DNA of 61,657 nt. It comes from Kutzneria sp035492655. Lineage in GTDB: Bacteria; Actinomycetota; Actinomycetes; Mycobacteriales; Pseudonocardiaceae. The stretch covers positions 1-61,657 of the forward strand of contig DATJJB010000199.1 in the NCBI GenBank assembly GCA_035492655.1, in the 5' to 3' direction. Every line of letters starts with the position of its first letter. The stretch's first letter is position 1. The translations under genes and the position numbers were made by a program. The notes under the pieces were generated by a model that worked only from the letters and a program-made list of their open reading frames with translations, ran no database searches and was not told the DNA's origin. Of this stretch, positions 17,045-26,091 are shown piece by piece.

Positions 17045-17809
17045 ATGATTCGTTTGAGAAGATCAGCCGCGACCGTGCTCGTCGTCGCGGCTGCGCTGCT
17101 GGCGTCGTCCGCCACGGCGGTCGCCCACCGCGGCGACCTGTTCCGCGAGGACTTCGATCGCCTGCCCCTGGGACAGGTCACGGGAGGGCACGGCTGGACC
17201 ACCGACGTTTCCGGCGGCAGTCTGACGATCGAACCCAGCACCACCGGGCACGGCCGGGAGCTGCACGTCCACACCGACGGGAACGGTCGTGCCTTTCTCG
17301 TGGTGCCCGGCCTGACCCCACCCGGCAACAGTTTCTGGGTCCGCATGCGCCTGCGGGTGGCCGCGTTCCCCACCGCTCCCCCCTGGGCCCACTGGACCAT
17401 CGCCGAGGCTTCCGGCTCCGACGCGCCGACGCTGGTCCGTCCGATCGGCGGCCAGTACGTGCCCACCTCCAACGCCAACTTCTTCGGCGTCGGGTCGGAC
17501 CTCGGCCCCACGGGCGACTGGACCGCCTGGCAGACGTCGGCCCCCGCCGTCGCCGGGAACTGGCGATGCGTGGAATTCCATCTCGACGCCACCGACAACC
17601 GGGTCACCGTCTACCTGGACGGTGTCGAACAGACCGCCCTCACCGTTTCCACCAGGCAGCACGGCGGTGCGTCGGGCGACTTCGTCTTCCCGCGTTTCGA
17701 CACCCTCAAACTGGGCTGGCAGCTCTACCAGCCCAGCCCGACCCCGTCGTCCTACGACGTCCAGCTCGATGACGTGGTCGTGAGCACGCACCGCATCGGC
17801 ACACACTGA
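17045..17809 (+). CDS. Secreted Cip1-like protein (carbohydrate-lyase-like jelly roll)
   Basis: The protein is about 254 residues, with a signal peptide (MIRLRRSAATVLVVAAALLA ... AVA) and a single domain resembling Trichoderma Cip1. Shared features are NSFWVRMRLRV, GNWRCVEFHLDATDNRVTV, YLDGVEQTALTV, the LKLGWQLYQP block and the C-terminal VQLDDVVVSTHRIG. Cip1 has a beta jelly roll related to glucuronan lyases and is induced on cellulose; its activity is unsettled. It fits the window's arabinan-degrading theme. ATG 17045 is chosen because it gives a clean signal peptide; GTG 17021 is possible. Confidence 0.65.
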   Translation: MIRLRRSAATVLVVAAALLASSATAVAHRGDLFREDFDRLPLGQVTGGHGWTTDVSGGSLTIEPSTTGHGRELHVHTDGNGRAFLVVPGLTPPGNSFWVRMRLRVAAFPTAPPWAHWTIAEASGSDAPTLVRPIGGQYVPTSNANFFGVGSDLGPTGDWTAWQTSAPAVAGNWRCVEFHLDATDNRVTVYLDGVEQTALTVSTRQHGGASGDFVFPRFDTLKLGWQLYQPSPTPSSYDVQLDDVVVSTHRIGTH

Positions 17810-17840
17810 TCCGCATCGTCGGGGAACTGGGGTCGGCGCC

Positions 17841-17999
17841 ATGGCCGGCCAACGGGTGCTTGAGCTGGGTTCGGGCAGTGGCTCCGACCTCGCGCACCTG
17901 GCCACGCTCGGCGCGATCCGCACCGGCGTCGACCTCGCCCCCGGCCGCGCTCAGATCGCCATGCAGCAGTGGAATCATCTGCCGGGCCTACGTCTTGTT
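17841..17999 (+). pseudogene. SAM-dependent methyltransferase fragment
   Basis: Some 53 residues include motif I of class I methyltransferases (VLELGSGSGSDLAHLA) and the following GVDLAP. The similarity then stops. The fragment runs into a TPR fragment in another frame, so it is a rearranged remnant. Confidence 0.6.
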
Positions 18000-18120
18000 C
18001 CACCCGGCTGGCCATCGCCCCGGCGAAGCACAGGCCCTCAACGCGATCGGCTGGATGCAAACCCAACTGGGCCAGCACGAGCAGGCTGTCGCGTGGTACC
18101 GGAATGCCTTGTCCTGTTTG
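17989..18120 (+). pseudogene. TPR fragment of an AfsR/SARP-like regulator
   Basis: The frame reads AGHRPGEAQALNAIGWMQTQ, then LGQHEQAVAWYRNALSCL. This is the typical tetratricopeptide repeat of large actinomycete SARP/STAND regulators. No start or remaining domains are attached. The rest of the 18121-18257 spacer holds three nearby GGTACC repeats but no gene. Confidence 0.55.
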
Positions 18121-18257
18121 AGTATTTGGGCAGCCGCCACCACCCCGGCGCCGAAGTCCCGCGCGCCCGGTTGAGGGAACCCATGTGGTACCGGCGGGGT
18201 ACCTGACGGGTACCGGGCGCGGACACGCTTGGCATCAAGGACAGTGAAAGGACCACG

Positions 18258-18797
18258 ATGCCAACAAAACTCGCTTCACTGCTGAGAAGCCGCAAGGCCG
18301 CGGCCCTGCTGCTCGGCCCGCTCACGGTCGTCGCGCTGGGCGCCGGCGCGGGCACCGCCTCGGCCTCCGAGGGCTCACGGGTGGAGATCTTGAACGCCAA
18401 CTCCGATCTGTGCATGTCCATCCCTGGTGACGTCATCTACACGGGACAGCGGATCGACCAGTGGGACTGCGGCGGCTACGCGGACCAGTACTGGTATCTC
18501 AATCCCTCGGCCAGCCATCCCGGCTGGTTCTACATCCAGCCCCAGCAGAACGACACGCTGTGCGCCACCTACGTGCCCGGCACCAACGACATCCTCACCC
18601 TCCAGGGCTGCGGCACGAACGCCGGCAGCGGGAACGCCAGCACGCAGCTCTGGCGCTACATCGGCGACAACGAGCTGGAGACCTTCCAGGGCTGGGCCAT
18701 GTCCGTCCCCGGCGCCTCCACCACGCACGACGTCAGCATCAACATCTATCCGTACGGCCCCTACCCGGACCAGCACTGGGGCATCTACAGCGCGTGA
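18258..18797 (+). CDS. Secreted ricin-type lectin-like protein
   Basis: The 179-residue protein has a signal peptide (about 1-35, ending GTASAS) and one beta-trefoil-like domain. QxW-type repeats include RIDQWDCGGYADQYWYL, TLQGCGTNAG and DQHWGIYSA, plus paired cysteines. Such domains bind galactose or xylose sugars on polysaccharides. AAAGGA precedes the ATG. It is a stand-alone domain with no catalytic partner and is the only intact gene inside a stretch of gene fragments. Confidence 0.75.
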   Translation: MPTKLASLLRSRKAAALLLGPLTVVALGAGAGTASASEGSRVEILNANSDLCMSIPGDVIYTGQRIDQWDCGGYADQYWYLNPSASHPGWFYIQPQQNDTLCATYVPGTNDILTLQGCGTNAGSGNASTQLWRYIGDNELETFQGWAMSVPGASTTHDVSINIYPYGPYPDQHWGIYSA

Positions 18798-18897
18798 TCC
18801 TCCGCGACCTGGGCCTGTCCGCCCCGCACATCACCGCCGCGCCCAGCCATCAAAACCCGGCCTGACTCCATGCTCGACGCGACCGTCGACCCGTGCT

Positions 18898-19125
18898 CGC
18901 CGCGCCGCCGGCCAGGCCCAGCTTGTCCAGCGCCGGCCCCACCGCCACACCTGGCGCGTCCACACCGACCACGAATCCGGTGATGCCCAGATGCCCGGCG
19001 GTCTGGTCGGTGCTGGCGTACGTCACCACGACGTCCGCGACGGAACCGTTACTGACAAAGGATTTCATGCCGTTGAGCAGGAAGCCGCCGTCCGTCGGGG
19101 TCGCGCTCGTGGTCAGCGCGGACAC
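18898..19125 (-). pseudogene. Acyl-CoA dehydrogenase fragment
   Basis: Minus-strand residues include ATPTDGGFLLNGMKSFVSNG, then SVADVVVTYAS, GHLGITGFVV and GPALDKLGLAG. This is the conserved middle beta-domain of acyl-CoA dehydrogenases. Both ends are missing. It is fused in frame by chance to antisense sequence and to a sialidase remnant. Confidence 0.65.
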
Positions 19126-19139
19126 GTCGGAGCCGACCT

Positions 19140-19260
19140 GTCCGACTGGTCCGGCTCTTCCGTCCGCATCCGCGTCCTCACCGGCGGTCCCGGCGTCGGC
19201 AAGGCCGGCTTGGCCCTGCACTGGGCCAATCGCGTCCGCGCCACCTTCCACACCAGTGCC
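19140..19260 (+). pseudogene. P-loop (NB-ARC / AfsR-type) fragment
   Basis: The plus strand reads RVLTGGPGVGKAGLALHWAN followed by RVRATFH, the Walker A region of STAND/AfsR regulators. The usual GKTT/GKTA is GKAG here. Only about 40 residues remain, inserted into the sialidase remnant running the other way. Confidence 0.55.
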
Positions 19261-20022
19261 TGGTTGGCACTGCTCGCGGTGGCCGAGTACTTGAACCACG
19301 TGGTGCTGGTGAAGTCGCCGGCCCCGACGTCCAGGCTCGGCACGAACGGCGTCTCGGCGGCGACCGCCGGCGCGGCTGAGAGTCAGGGCGAAGGCCGGGA
19401 AGGTCGTGCCGCCGTCGGCGCTGATCGCCGCCGCCCGGTGATCGCCGCTGGTGATCTCGTTGCGGCCCGCCGCACACAGGCGGCCGTCGGCCAGTTCGGC
19501 CACCGAGATCTCACCCGGGCTCAGCTCACCGTCCACAAAGGAGTTTGACACCTGGCTGGCGTGCCAGCTGTCGCCGTGATCATCGCTGTACAGCACGCCC
19601 GCGTCCACCACGCCGTTGCTCGGCTTCTGGTGCGCCCCAACGACAAGCCGCCCGTTGCGCAACGCGACGCCGCGCCCCGGCCCGGTGGCGAACCACCCGT
19701 CGTTGGTGCCGTCGAACGTGGCCGGCACCGGCCCCCAGGTGCGCCCGTCATCAGTCGATCGCCGCAGCACGATGTCGCCCCGGTCCGCGCCGGACGGCGA
19801 CTTCCTGGCCTCGGCAAACGCCAGCAGGCTGCCCTGCTCGGTCCGCGCCAACGCCGGAATCCGGTAACAGCCGTAGCCGCCCGTGCCTGCACGGAACAGC
19901 ACCTGCTCCGTGCCCGCCACCGCCGCCTGCGACGCGCTCACCCCGCTCGCCCCCGCCACCGGAGCCGGCCCCATCGCCAACAGCACGGCCGCGACCACCA
20001 GACCCCGCACCATGCCGGCCAT
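19240..20022 (-). pseudogene. Exo-alpha-sialidase (GH33) gene, truncated and frameshifted
   Basis: The first 215 residues form a normal secreted sialidase start. There is a signal peptide (VRGLVVAAVLLAMGPAPVAG), YRIPALARTEQGSLLAFAEA with the FRIP-type arginine, an Asp box (RRSTDDGRTW), then YSDDHGDSWH. At about 19345-19380 the frame is lost and homology continues in the next frame (SLDVGAGDFTSTTWFKYSAT, NQALVWKV) before ending in foreign sequence at about 19240. The later Asp boxes and catalytic Glu/Tyr region are missing, so it is inactive as read. Confidence 0.7.
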
Positions 20023-20136
20023 GCTGGCCGAGCCCGCTTCGATTCCGCCTCACCCGCGCTATCACCCGGGCCGGCTACTCCCCGCGCATCGCGGCGGATC
20101 TCGGCCAGCCGGTCCTTGCCCGCCTGCTCGCGGTTG

Positions 20137-20271
20137 GCGAGCTTCTTGTCCCTGTGCGTAGGACGCGATGCCGAGATTGTTGTGGCTACGGGCCTGGCCA
20201 CTCAGGTCGCCGAGCCGTTCGTCCAGGTCGAGGGCCCGGCGCAGGGCGGCGTCCGCCTCGGGAAAGCAGCG
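20137..20271 (-). pseudogene. Second TPR regulator fragment
   Basis: Minus-strand residues EADAALRRALDLDERLGDLS, GQARSHNNLGIASYAQG match tetratricopeptide units of AfsR-like regulators. The surrounding 20023-20401 stretch holds no intact gene. It completes the set of unrelated gene pieces between 17841 and 20271. Confidence 0.5.
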
Positions 20272-20401
20272 GAGCCGGATGGTCGAAGCCGGCGTCGGCC
20301 GCCTGCACGGACCTCGCCGCCTCCGTGAACCTGATGGCAGGCAACCTGACCGACCGGATCCGCGACATCACCTACGACACCATTGGCGTCACACGAGTGG
20401 C

Positions 20402-22123
20402 ATGTCCCAGTGGATCGATATCGATGCGAGGTGCGGAATCCCGGAGCTGAGGAAATCCTTGACGGACGAGCCGGCCTTGCTGGATCGGCCGTCGGCCGGT
20501 GGAGGTCGGTCGGGCCGACTGCGGCGGCACCGGGGGTGGTTGCTCGCGCTGGCCGTGGTCGCACTGCTGGTCGAGATGACGGTCGCGATGGTCACGACGG
20601 CAGTGGCGCAGACGCCGACCATCGACGAGCCGGTCTACGTCGGCACCGCGGTGGTCTACCTGGAGCAGCACAGCCTGCGCTACAACCCGGAGCATCCGCC
20701 GCTGGGCAAGCTGATCATCGCGACCGGGGTGGCCTTCGCCGGCGTGCGGCTCGATCCGGCCATCACCGGCGACGAGACCCAGCTCGGGCGTCAGGTGCTG
20801 TACGAGTCGGGCAACGATGTAGAACGGCTGATGCTGTTGGCGCGGCTGCCGGTCATCGTGCTCACACTGCTGTTCGGGCTGGTCGTCTTCGCATTCGCCC
20901 GTGACCTGACCGGCCCGGTCGGCGGGGTCGTGGCTCTCGCCCTGTACGCCTTCTCACCCGACCTGATCGCGCAGGGATCGCTGGCCACGCTCGACGTTCC
21001 GGTGGCCGGTTTCCTGGTGACGTCGGTCTGGCTGGTGTGGCGGGCCCGGCGTCGTCCTGCCCGGTATCTCCCGCTCGCCGGACTTGCCCTCGGCGCGGCG
21101 ATTGCCACGAAGATGATCGCCCTGGCGGCAGTTCCGGTGCTGCTGGCGCTGGTCGTGCTGTCCATCCGGCACGCCCGTCGCACGCCGGCCCCCGCCAGGC
21201 GTCTCGGACGCGGCGTGGTGGCGGCCGCCGGCATGGCGGTGATCGCGGTCGCCGTGGTGTGGGTCTCCTACCTGGCCGTGGATCCGCAGTTGCGCTGGGC
21301 GACGCCGCCGGGCCTGCCGGCCCTGCATGGCCTGCGCGCGCTGGTCGACTGGCTGCCGTTGCCCACGTCGTATCGGGACGGCATGCACCTCCAGTTCGGC
21401 ATGGAGGACCAGGTCTGGGGCGGTTTCCTGTTCGGACGAACCTATGCCGGTCCGCTGTGGTACTACCTACCGGCCGCGATGGTGGTGAAGACGCCGCTGG
21501 GCACGCTGGCGCTGTGGCTGGCCGGCGTCGTGGCGATGCTGACGGTTCCCCGGCTGCGCCCGGCGGCCCCCTACGTGCTCATTCCCACCGCCGTGCTGCT
21601 GGCCGCGTCCATGACCAGCGTCCGCGATCTCGGCGTCCGCTACGTGGTCTTCGTCCCGATGTTCCTGGCGGTCGCGGCGGCCGGCGTGGTGGTCGTGCGC
21701 CGGCGGTGGGTGCGGATCGCGGCGGCGGCGCTGGTCGTCTTCACGGCGATCAGTTCGGTGCTGACGTTCCCGTACTACCTGCCGTACTCGAACGAGGCCT
21801 TCGGCGGGCCGGCCGACACCCATCTGTACCTGCACGACTCGAACGTCGACTGGGGCCAGGACCTCGGCCGGCTGGCTGACCGGCTCCGGCAGCGGTACCC
21901 GGACGCGCGGATCTGGCTCGTCTACAAGGGAAGTGGCGTGCCCGCCCACTACGGCATCGCCGCCGCCGACCCGCTCGCCGTGCCCGCGGACCAGGTGCAC
22001 GGGCTGCTGGTCGTGTCGGATTCCGCCGTCGCCAAGGCCGACGACCGACTGTCGGCGCTGATCGCCGGCAGCACGCCGATCGACGACGTGGGCCACTCCA
22101 TCACGATCTACCGCCGACCATAG
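20402..22123 (+). CDS. GT39-family (PMT-like) membrane glycosyltransferase
   Basis: The protein has about 573 residues and roughly 10-11 hydrophobic segments. A first lumenal loop carries the family-type acidic and His features (TPTIDEPVYVGTAVVYLEQH, LRYNPEHPPLGKL), followed by SPDLIAQGSLATLDVPVAGF and SVRDLGVRYVVFVPMF. A C-terminal soluble part has NVDWGQDLGRLADRLRQRYP. GT39/GT83 enzymes transfer a sugar from a polyprenyl-phosphate donor at the outer membrane face; the acceptor is unknown. ATG 20402 is preferred over upstream starts because residues before it look like debris. It stands alone between decayed sequence and an IS relic. Confidence 0.75.
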   Translation: MSQWIDIDARCGIPELRKSLTDEPALLDRPSAGGGRSGRLRRHRGWLLALAVVALLVEMTVAMVTTAVAQTPTIDEPVYVGTAVVYLEQHSLRYNPEHPPLGKLIIATGVAFAGVRLDPAITGDETQLGRQVLYESGNDVERLMLLARLPVIVLTLLFGLVVFAFARDLTGPVGGVVALALYAFSPDLIAQGSLATLDVPVAGFLVTSVWLVWRARRRPARYLPLAGLALGAAIATKMIALAAVPVLLALVVLSIRHARRTPAPARRLGRGVVAAAGMAVIAVAVVWVSYLAVDPQLRWATPPGLPALHGLRALVDWLPLPTSYRDGMHLQFGMEDQVWGGFLFGRTYAGPLWYYLPAAMVVKTPLGTLALWLAGVVAMLTVPRLRPAAPYVLIPTAVLLAASMTSVRDLGVRYVVFVPMFLAVAAAGVVVVRRRWVRIAAAALVVFTAISSVLTFPYYLPYSNEAFGGPADTHLYLHDSNVDWGQDLGRLADRLRQRYPDARIWLVYKGSGVPAHYGIAAADPLAVPADQVHGLLVVSDSAVAKADDRLSALIAGSTPIDDVGHSITIYRRP

Positions 22124-22169
22124 CCCGGAACCGCCTGTCATGGTTCGGTGGCCGCTGATCGGGGCCTGG

Positions 22170-22310
22170 TGTGGCCGATGGTCATTGAAATGCCGGGCGT
22201 ACTCGCCCGGGATGGCGGTGGCGTGCCACTCGTTGTAGATCAGCAACCGATCGGTGCACTCCGCCCGAACGCTGCGTACGAACCGCTCGGCGTAGAGGTC
22301 GGCGGCATCT
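22170..22310 (-). pseudogene. Transposase integrase-core fragment
   Basis: The minus strand reads LYAERFVRSVRAECTDRLLI then YNEWHATAIPGEYARHFNDH and RPHQ. This is the C-terminal rve region of IS3/IS481-type transposases with its conserved glutamate. Start and the rest of the core are gone. The remaining 22124-22430 spacer is non-coding. Confidence 0.65.
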
Positions 22311-22430
22311 GGTGGGAACGGACCGCCCGCACCGGCCTCGACCGCCACGTGTCGGTGGCCGGTCCTCAGCTCCGCGCCGAGCAGTAGATCTCGACGCCGA
22401 CCCGCGCGCGGCGTCGCCGAACCGACTCCA

Positions 22431-23867
22431 TCACGATCTGTCGCCGGCCATGGCGCGCTCCCGCACCGGCCCCGGACGGACTGCGCGTGCGCCGGGAATG
22501 AACGCGGCGATGGCGAGCGCGGCGAGCGCGGTGGCGCAGCCGAGCGCCATGACCAGGCGGAAAGCGCCTTCGGTGGGGATCGCCACGGGACCGAAACGCA
22601 CGGTCAGCTGGGCGAGAACCGCGCCGGCGACAGCGCTGGAGACCGAGGTGCCGATGGCGCGCATCAGGGTGTTGAGGCTGTTGGCGGCCGCGGTCTCGGA
22701 GACCGGCACGGCGCCCATGATCAGGGCGGGCATGGCCCCGTAGGCCAGGCCGATGCCGCCGCCGATCACCGCCGACACCAGCAGGAGCTGCCAGACGGCC
22801 GACATGAGGCCGACGCCGAGCCCGTAGCCGGCGGCGACGACAAGGATGCCGAGCATGAGGGTGACCTTGGGCCCGGCGGTCGACGTGATACGCGCGGACA
22901 ACGGAGCGATCATGAGCATGACCAGCCCGGAGGGCACGAGCACGAGGCCGGTGACGAGCAGGCTCTGGCCGAGGCCGTGCCCGGTGGCCACCGGGAGTTG
23001 CAGGATCTGCGGCAGCACCAGGGACATCGCGAACATGGCGAAGGCGAACACGGCCGACGTGAGGTTGGTCAGCAGCACCTGACGGCGCGCGGTCGTGCGA
23101 AGGTCCACCAGCGGCGACGCCGTACGCAGTTCCCACCAGCCCCACAGCAGCAGCACGACCGCCGCCGCACCGAACAGGCCGAGGGTGACACCGCTCGTCC
23201 AACCCCACGCGGCGCCCTTGGAGATCGCCAGCAACAGGCACACGAGCGCGGCCGACAAGCCGGCGGCGCCGACGAGATCGAACCGTCCACGGGCGCGCGT
23301 GCGGGACTCCGGCACGCACGTCGACACAAGAACCGTGACGAGCACACCGAGGCCGGCGGCGACCCAGAACAGCACGTGCCAGTCGGTGTTCTCGGCCAGG
23401 AACGCGGCCGCCGGCAGACCGAGTGCGCCGCCGACACCCAGCGAGGCGCTCATCGTCGCGGTGGCCGAGCCGAGGCGCTCGGCGGGCAGCTCGTCCCGCA
23501 TGATGCTGATCCCGAGCGGGATGACGCCGGCGGCGAGGCCCTGGAGCGCCCGTCCGACGATCATCGGCACGAGCGTGTCGCTGAGCGCCGCGACCACCGC
23601 GCCTGCGACCAGCAGCACCAGGCTGACCAGCAGCATCCGGCGCTTGCCGTAGAGGTCGCCGAGCCGGCCGACCACCGGCGTCGCGACCGCGCCGGCGAGC
23701 AGGGTGGCGGTGATCACCCAGGTGCTGTCGGCGGCGGAGGCGTGCAGCAGCGCCGGCAGCCGCGGGATCAGCGGGACGACCAGGGTCTGCATCAGCGAGA
23801 CCACGATCCCGCCAAGGGCCAGCACCAGTACGACGAGGTTCGGGCGGACGGCGGGCGATCGGGACAT
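22431..23867 (-). CDS. MFS transporter, DHA2-type drug efflux (14 TM)
   Basis: The 478-residue protein has about 14 membrane helices and major-facilitator signatures: VGRLGDLYGKRRMLLVSLVL (motif A), GRALQGLAAGVIPLGISIM, and GLPAAAFLAENTDWHVLFWV (motif C region). Such proteins export drugs or small hydrophobic products using proton exchange. It is divergent from the P450 operon with a perfect 9-bp-arm palindrome between them. It probably exports the substrate or product of those P450s (inference). Confidence 0.88.
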   Translation of the reverse strand: MSRSPAVRPNLVVLVLALGGIVVSLMQTLVVPLIPRLPALLHASAADSTWVITATLLAGAVATPVVGRLGDLYGKRRMLLVSLVLLVAGAVVAALSDTLVPMIVGRALQGLAAGVIPLGISIMRDELPAERLGSATATMSASLGVGGALGLPAAAFLAENTDWHVLFWVAAGLGVLVTVLVSTCVPESRTRARGRFDLVGAAGLSAALVCLLLAISKGAAWGWTSGVTLGLFGAAAVVLLLWGWWELRTASPLVDLRTTARRQVLLTNLTSAVFAFAMFAMSLVLPQILQLPVATGHGLGQSLLVTGLVLVPSGLVMLMIAPLSARITSTAGPKVTLMLGILVVAAGYGLGVGLMSAVWQLLLVSAVIGGGIGLAYGAMPALIMGAVPVSETAAANSLNTLMRAIGTSVSSAVAGAVLAQLTVRFGPVAIPTEGAFRLVMALGCATALAALAIAAFIPGARAVRPGPVRERAMAGDRS

Positions 23868-23903
23868 GGGGGCCTCCGGTCACGGATGGACGGACGACGG
23901 CAG

Positions 23904-23927
23904 ATTAAGTCAGTTGCTTGACTTAAT
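23904..23927. promoter_or_regulatory. Perfect inverted repeat, probable operator for mfs/P450 operons
   Basis: ATTAAGTCA-N6-TGACTTAAT has 9-bp arms with no mismatch. It sits 36 bp from the MFS start and 55 bp from the P450 start. The likely binder is the TetR protein encoded at 25211 inside the P450 operon. Confidence 0.75.
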
Positions 23928-23982
23928 TCAAGTCTTCGGCCACTCTCGACCTCGGACCGGCATCCCCAGAAGGAGTTCAGAG

Positions 23983-25203
23983 ATGACCCAGAGCGACGCC
24001 GAACAGCTCCCCCGCTTCCCGTTCGAGACGCCCGCCGCGCTCGAGCCGCCGGCGCAGTGGGCCGAGTTCCGGACCAGTTGCCCGGTCGGGCGGGTGGTGC
24101 TGGCCAGCGGTGACGAGGCGGCCCTGATCACCCGCTACGACGACGTCCGCGCGGTGCTGTCCGACCCGCGCTTCACCCGGCCGACGCCGCACGACGACGC
24201 CGCCCGGGTCGCCGACACCGAGTCCGGCGGCGTGTTCAACAGCGAGATGGCCACCGTGATCCCGCAGCACGGCCCGGCCCACCTGAACTGGCGCCGGATG
24301 ATCGGCAAGTGGTTCACCGCCAAGCGGATGAACGCGCTGCGCCCGGGCATCGCGGCCATGGCCGAGCACCTCATCGACGACATGGTGGCCAAGGGCGCGC
24401 CGGCCGACCTCAAGGCCTCGCTGGCCTTCCCGCTGCCGGTGTGGGTGATCTGCGACATGCTCGGCGTGCCGGACGCCGACCGGGACCGGTTCGCCCACTG
24501 GTCCGACGTCATGCTCAGCATGACCCGCTACAGCCAGGCCGAGTTCGACCAGGCGCAGGCCGAGTTCGGCCGCTACATGGGCGGGCACATCGCCGCCAAG
24601 CGTGCGCAGCCGGCCGACGACCTCCTCAGCGCGCTGATCGCCGACACCGACGCGGACGGCGAGTCCTGGTCCGACGCGCTGCTCGCCGCCACCGGCATCG
24701 GCCTGCTCATCGCCGGCCACGAGACCACCGCGAACATGATCGCCAAGATGGTGGCGATGCTGCTGGCCGACCGCACCCGCTGGGAGCAGCTGCTCGCCGA
24801 CCCGTCGCTGGTCCGCACCGCCGTCGAGGAGGCGTTGCGGACGGACGCCAACGCCGGCATCGGCATGGCCCGGTACATCACCGAGGACTTCGAGGTCGCC
24901 GGCACGGTCCTGCCCAGCGGCACCACCGCGATGTGCAGCATGGCGGCGGCCAACCGCGACGAGCGCGCGTTCGACGACGCCGCCGAGATCGACCTGAGCC
25001 GCAGCCCCAACCCGCACCTTGCCTTCGGCGCCGGCGCGCACGCGTGCCTCGGCCAGCCGCTGGCCCGCACCGAGCTCCAGGTGACGCTGGAGGTGTTGCT
25101 GCGCAAGCTGCCGACGCTGGAGCTCGACGTCCCCGCGGACGAGCTGCGCCGGGTCGAGGGGCTCGCCGTCGGTGGCCTGCGCGAGCTCCCGGTTCGGTGG
25201 TGA
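23983..25203 (+). CDS. Cytochrome P450 (first of two)
   Basis: This 406-residue bacterial class I P450 has the I-helix AGHETTA at 244-250, the K-helix ExxR Glu283/Arg286 in VEEALR, and the heme loop FGAGAHACLGQPLAR with Cys355 as axial ligand. It hydroxylates or epoxidises an unknown small molecule using electrons from the ferredoxin and reductase encoded downstream. The start at 23983 follows AGAAGGAG; longer frames reach into the operator region and are not credible. It is the first gene of an operon P450-TetR-ferredoxin-reductase-P450. Confidence 0.92.
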   Translation: MTQSDAEQLPRFPFETPAALEPPAQWAEFRTSCPVGRVVLASGDEAALITRYDDVRAVLSDPRFTRPTPHDDAARVADTESGGVFNSEMATVIPQHGPAHLNWRRMIGKWFTAKRMNALRPGIAAMAEHLIDDMVAKGAPADLKASLAFPLPVWVICDMLGVPDADRDRFAHWSDVMLSMTRYSQAEFDQAQAEFGRYMGGHIAAKRAQPADDLLSALIADTDADGESWSDALLAATGIGLLIAGHETTANMIAKMVAMLLADRTRWEQLLADPSLVRTAVEEALRTDANAGIGMARYITEDFEVAGTVLPSGTTAMCSMAAANRDERAFDDAAEIDLSRSPNPHLAFGAGAHACLGQPLARTELQVTLEVLLRKLPTLELDVPADELRRVEGLAVGGLRELPVRW

Positions 25204-25210
25204 CGTCGTG

Positions 25211-25888
25211 ATGGCCAAGGCGACCAGCAACGACGCCGGCAAGGCCGCACGGGCCCACGCGACGCGCGAGGCGATCCTCACCGTCGCGGAACGGCTGTTC
25301 GCCGAGCAGGGCGTGCTCGCCGTGTCCAACCGGCAGATCAGCGAGGCCGCCGGGCAGGGCAACAACACCGCCGTCGGCTACCACTTCGGCACCAAGGCGG
25401 ACCTGGTGCGGGCCATCGCCCGCAAGCACTCGGCGGCGATCGAGGAGGCCCGGCAGCGACTGGTGGGCGAGGCCGGCGCGAGCGCGGACCTGCGGGCCTG
25501 GCTCGGCTGCCTGGTGCACCCGCTCGCCGAGCACCTCGCGGCGTTGGGCAGCCCCACCTGGTACGCCCGGTTCGCCGAGCAGGTGATGGCCGCCCCCTCG
25601 CTGCGGCCGATCATCATCGACGAGTCGCAGTCGTCGCCGGCAATGGTGCGGATCGTGGACGGCCTGCTCCGGCGGCGGCCCGACCTGCCGGCCGATGTCG
25701 TCGCCGAACGCGGCGACATGACCCGGACGCTGGTGCTGCACATGATGGCCGAGCGCGAGCGCGCGCTGGCCGACCGGACTCCGACCCCGCGCGCCACCTG
25801 GCAGGAGGCCGCGACGGGCCTGATCGACGCACTGGTCGGCCTGTGGCAGGCGCCAGTGACCACCAACCCGAACGAACGGAGCGAATGA
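25211..25888 (+). CDS. TetR family regulator inside the P450 operon
   Basis: This protein of about 225 residues has a TetR helix-turn-helix (AVSNRQISEAAGQGNNTAVG followed by YHFGTKADLVRAIA) and a long ligand domain. ATG 25211 is 7 bp after the P450 stop; GTG 25208 is an alternative. Its end overlaps the ferredoxin start (ATGA). Being part of the operon it should autoregulate through the 23904-23927 palindrome and also control the divergent exporter (inference). Confidence 0.87.
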   Translation: MAKATSNDAGKAARAHATREAILTVAERLFAEQGVLAVSNRQISEAAGQGNNTAVGYHFGTKADLVRAIARKHSAAIEEARQRLVGEAGASADLRAWLGCLVHPLAEHLAALGSPTWYARFAEQVMAAPSLRPIIIDESQSSPAMVRIVDGLLRRRPDLPADVVAERGDMTRTLVLHMMAERERALADRTPTPRATWQEAATGLIDALVGLWQAPVTTNPNERSE

Positions 25889-26091
25889 ACATGAAGGTCA
25901 CCGTGGACGAGGAGAAGTGCTGCGGCGCCGGCACGTGCGTGCTGCTCGCACCGGCCGTGTTCGACCAGCGCGACGAGGACGGCATCGTGATCCTGCTCGA
26001 CGAGCGCCCCGGCGAGGACCTGCACGCGATCGTGCGGGAGGCCGCCAGTGTCTGCCCCGGCGCGGCGATCTCGGTCGGCGAGGACGTGTGA
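25885..26091 (+). CDS. 3Fe-4S ferredoxin
   Basis: The 68-residue ferredoxin is of the P450-associated 3Fe-4S type, with EEKCCGAGTCVLLAPAVFDQ and the last ligand in VCPGAAI. It delivers single electrons to one or both neighbouring P450s. The start overlaps the TetR stop and the end overlaps the reductase start, so stoichiometric translation is likely. Confidence 0.93.
   Translation: MNMKVTVDEEKCCGAGTCVLLAPAVFDQRDEDGIVILLDERPGEDLHAIVREAASVCPGAAISVGEDV

Noticed and set aside
18850..20022. A single 390-residue sialidase-acyl-CoA dehydrogenase protein
   Set aside because: The frame joins a sialidase start to an acyl-CoA dehydrogenase piece through sequence antisense to a P-loop fragment, while sialidase homology continues in another frame. 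It is a chance fusion of remnants.
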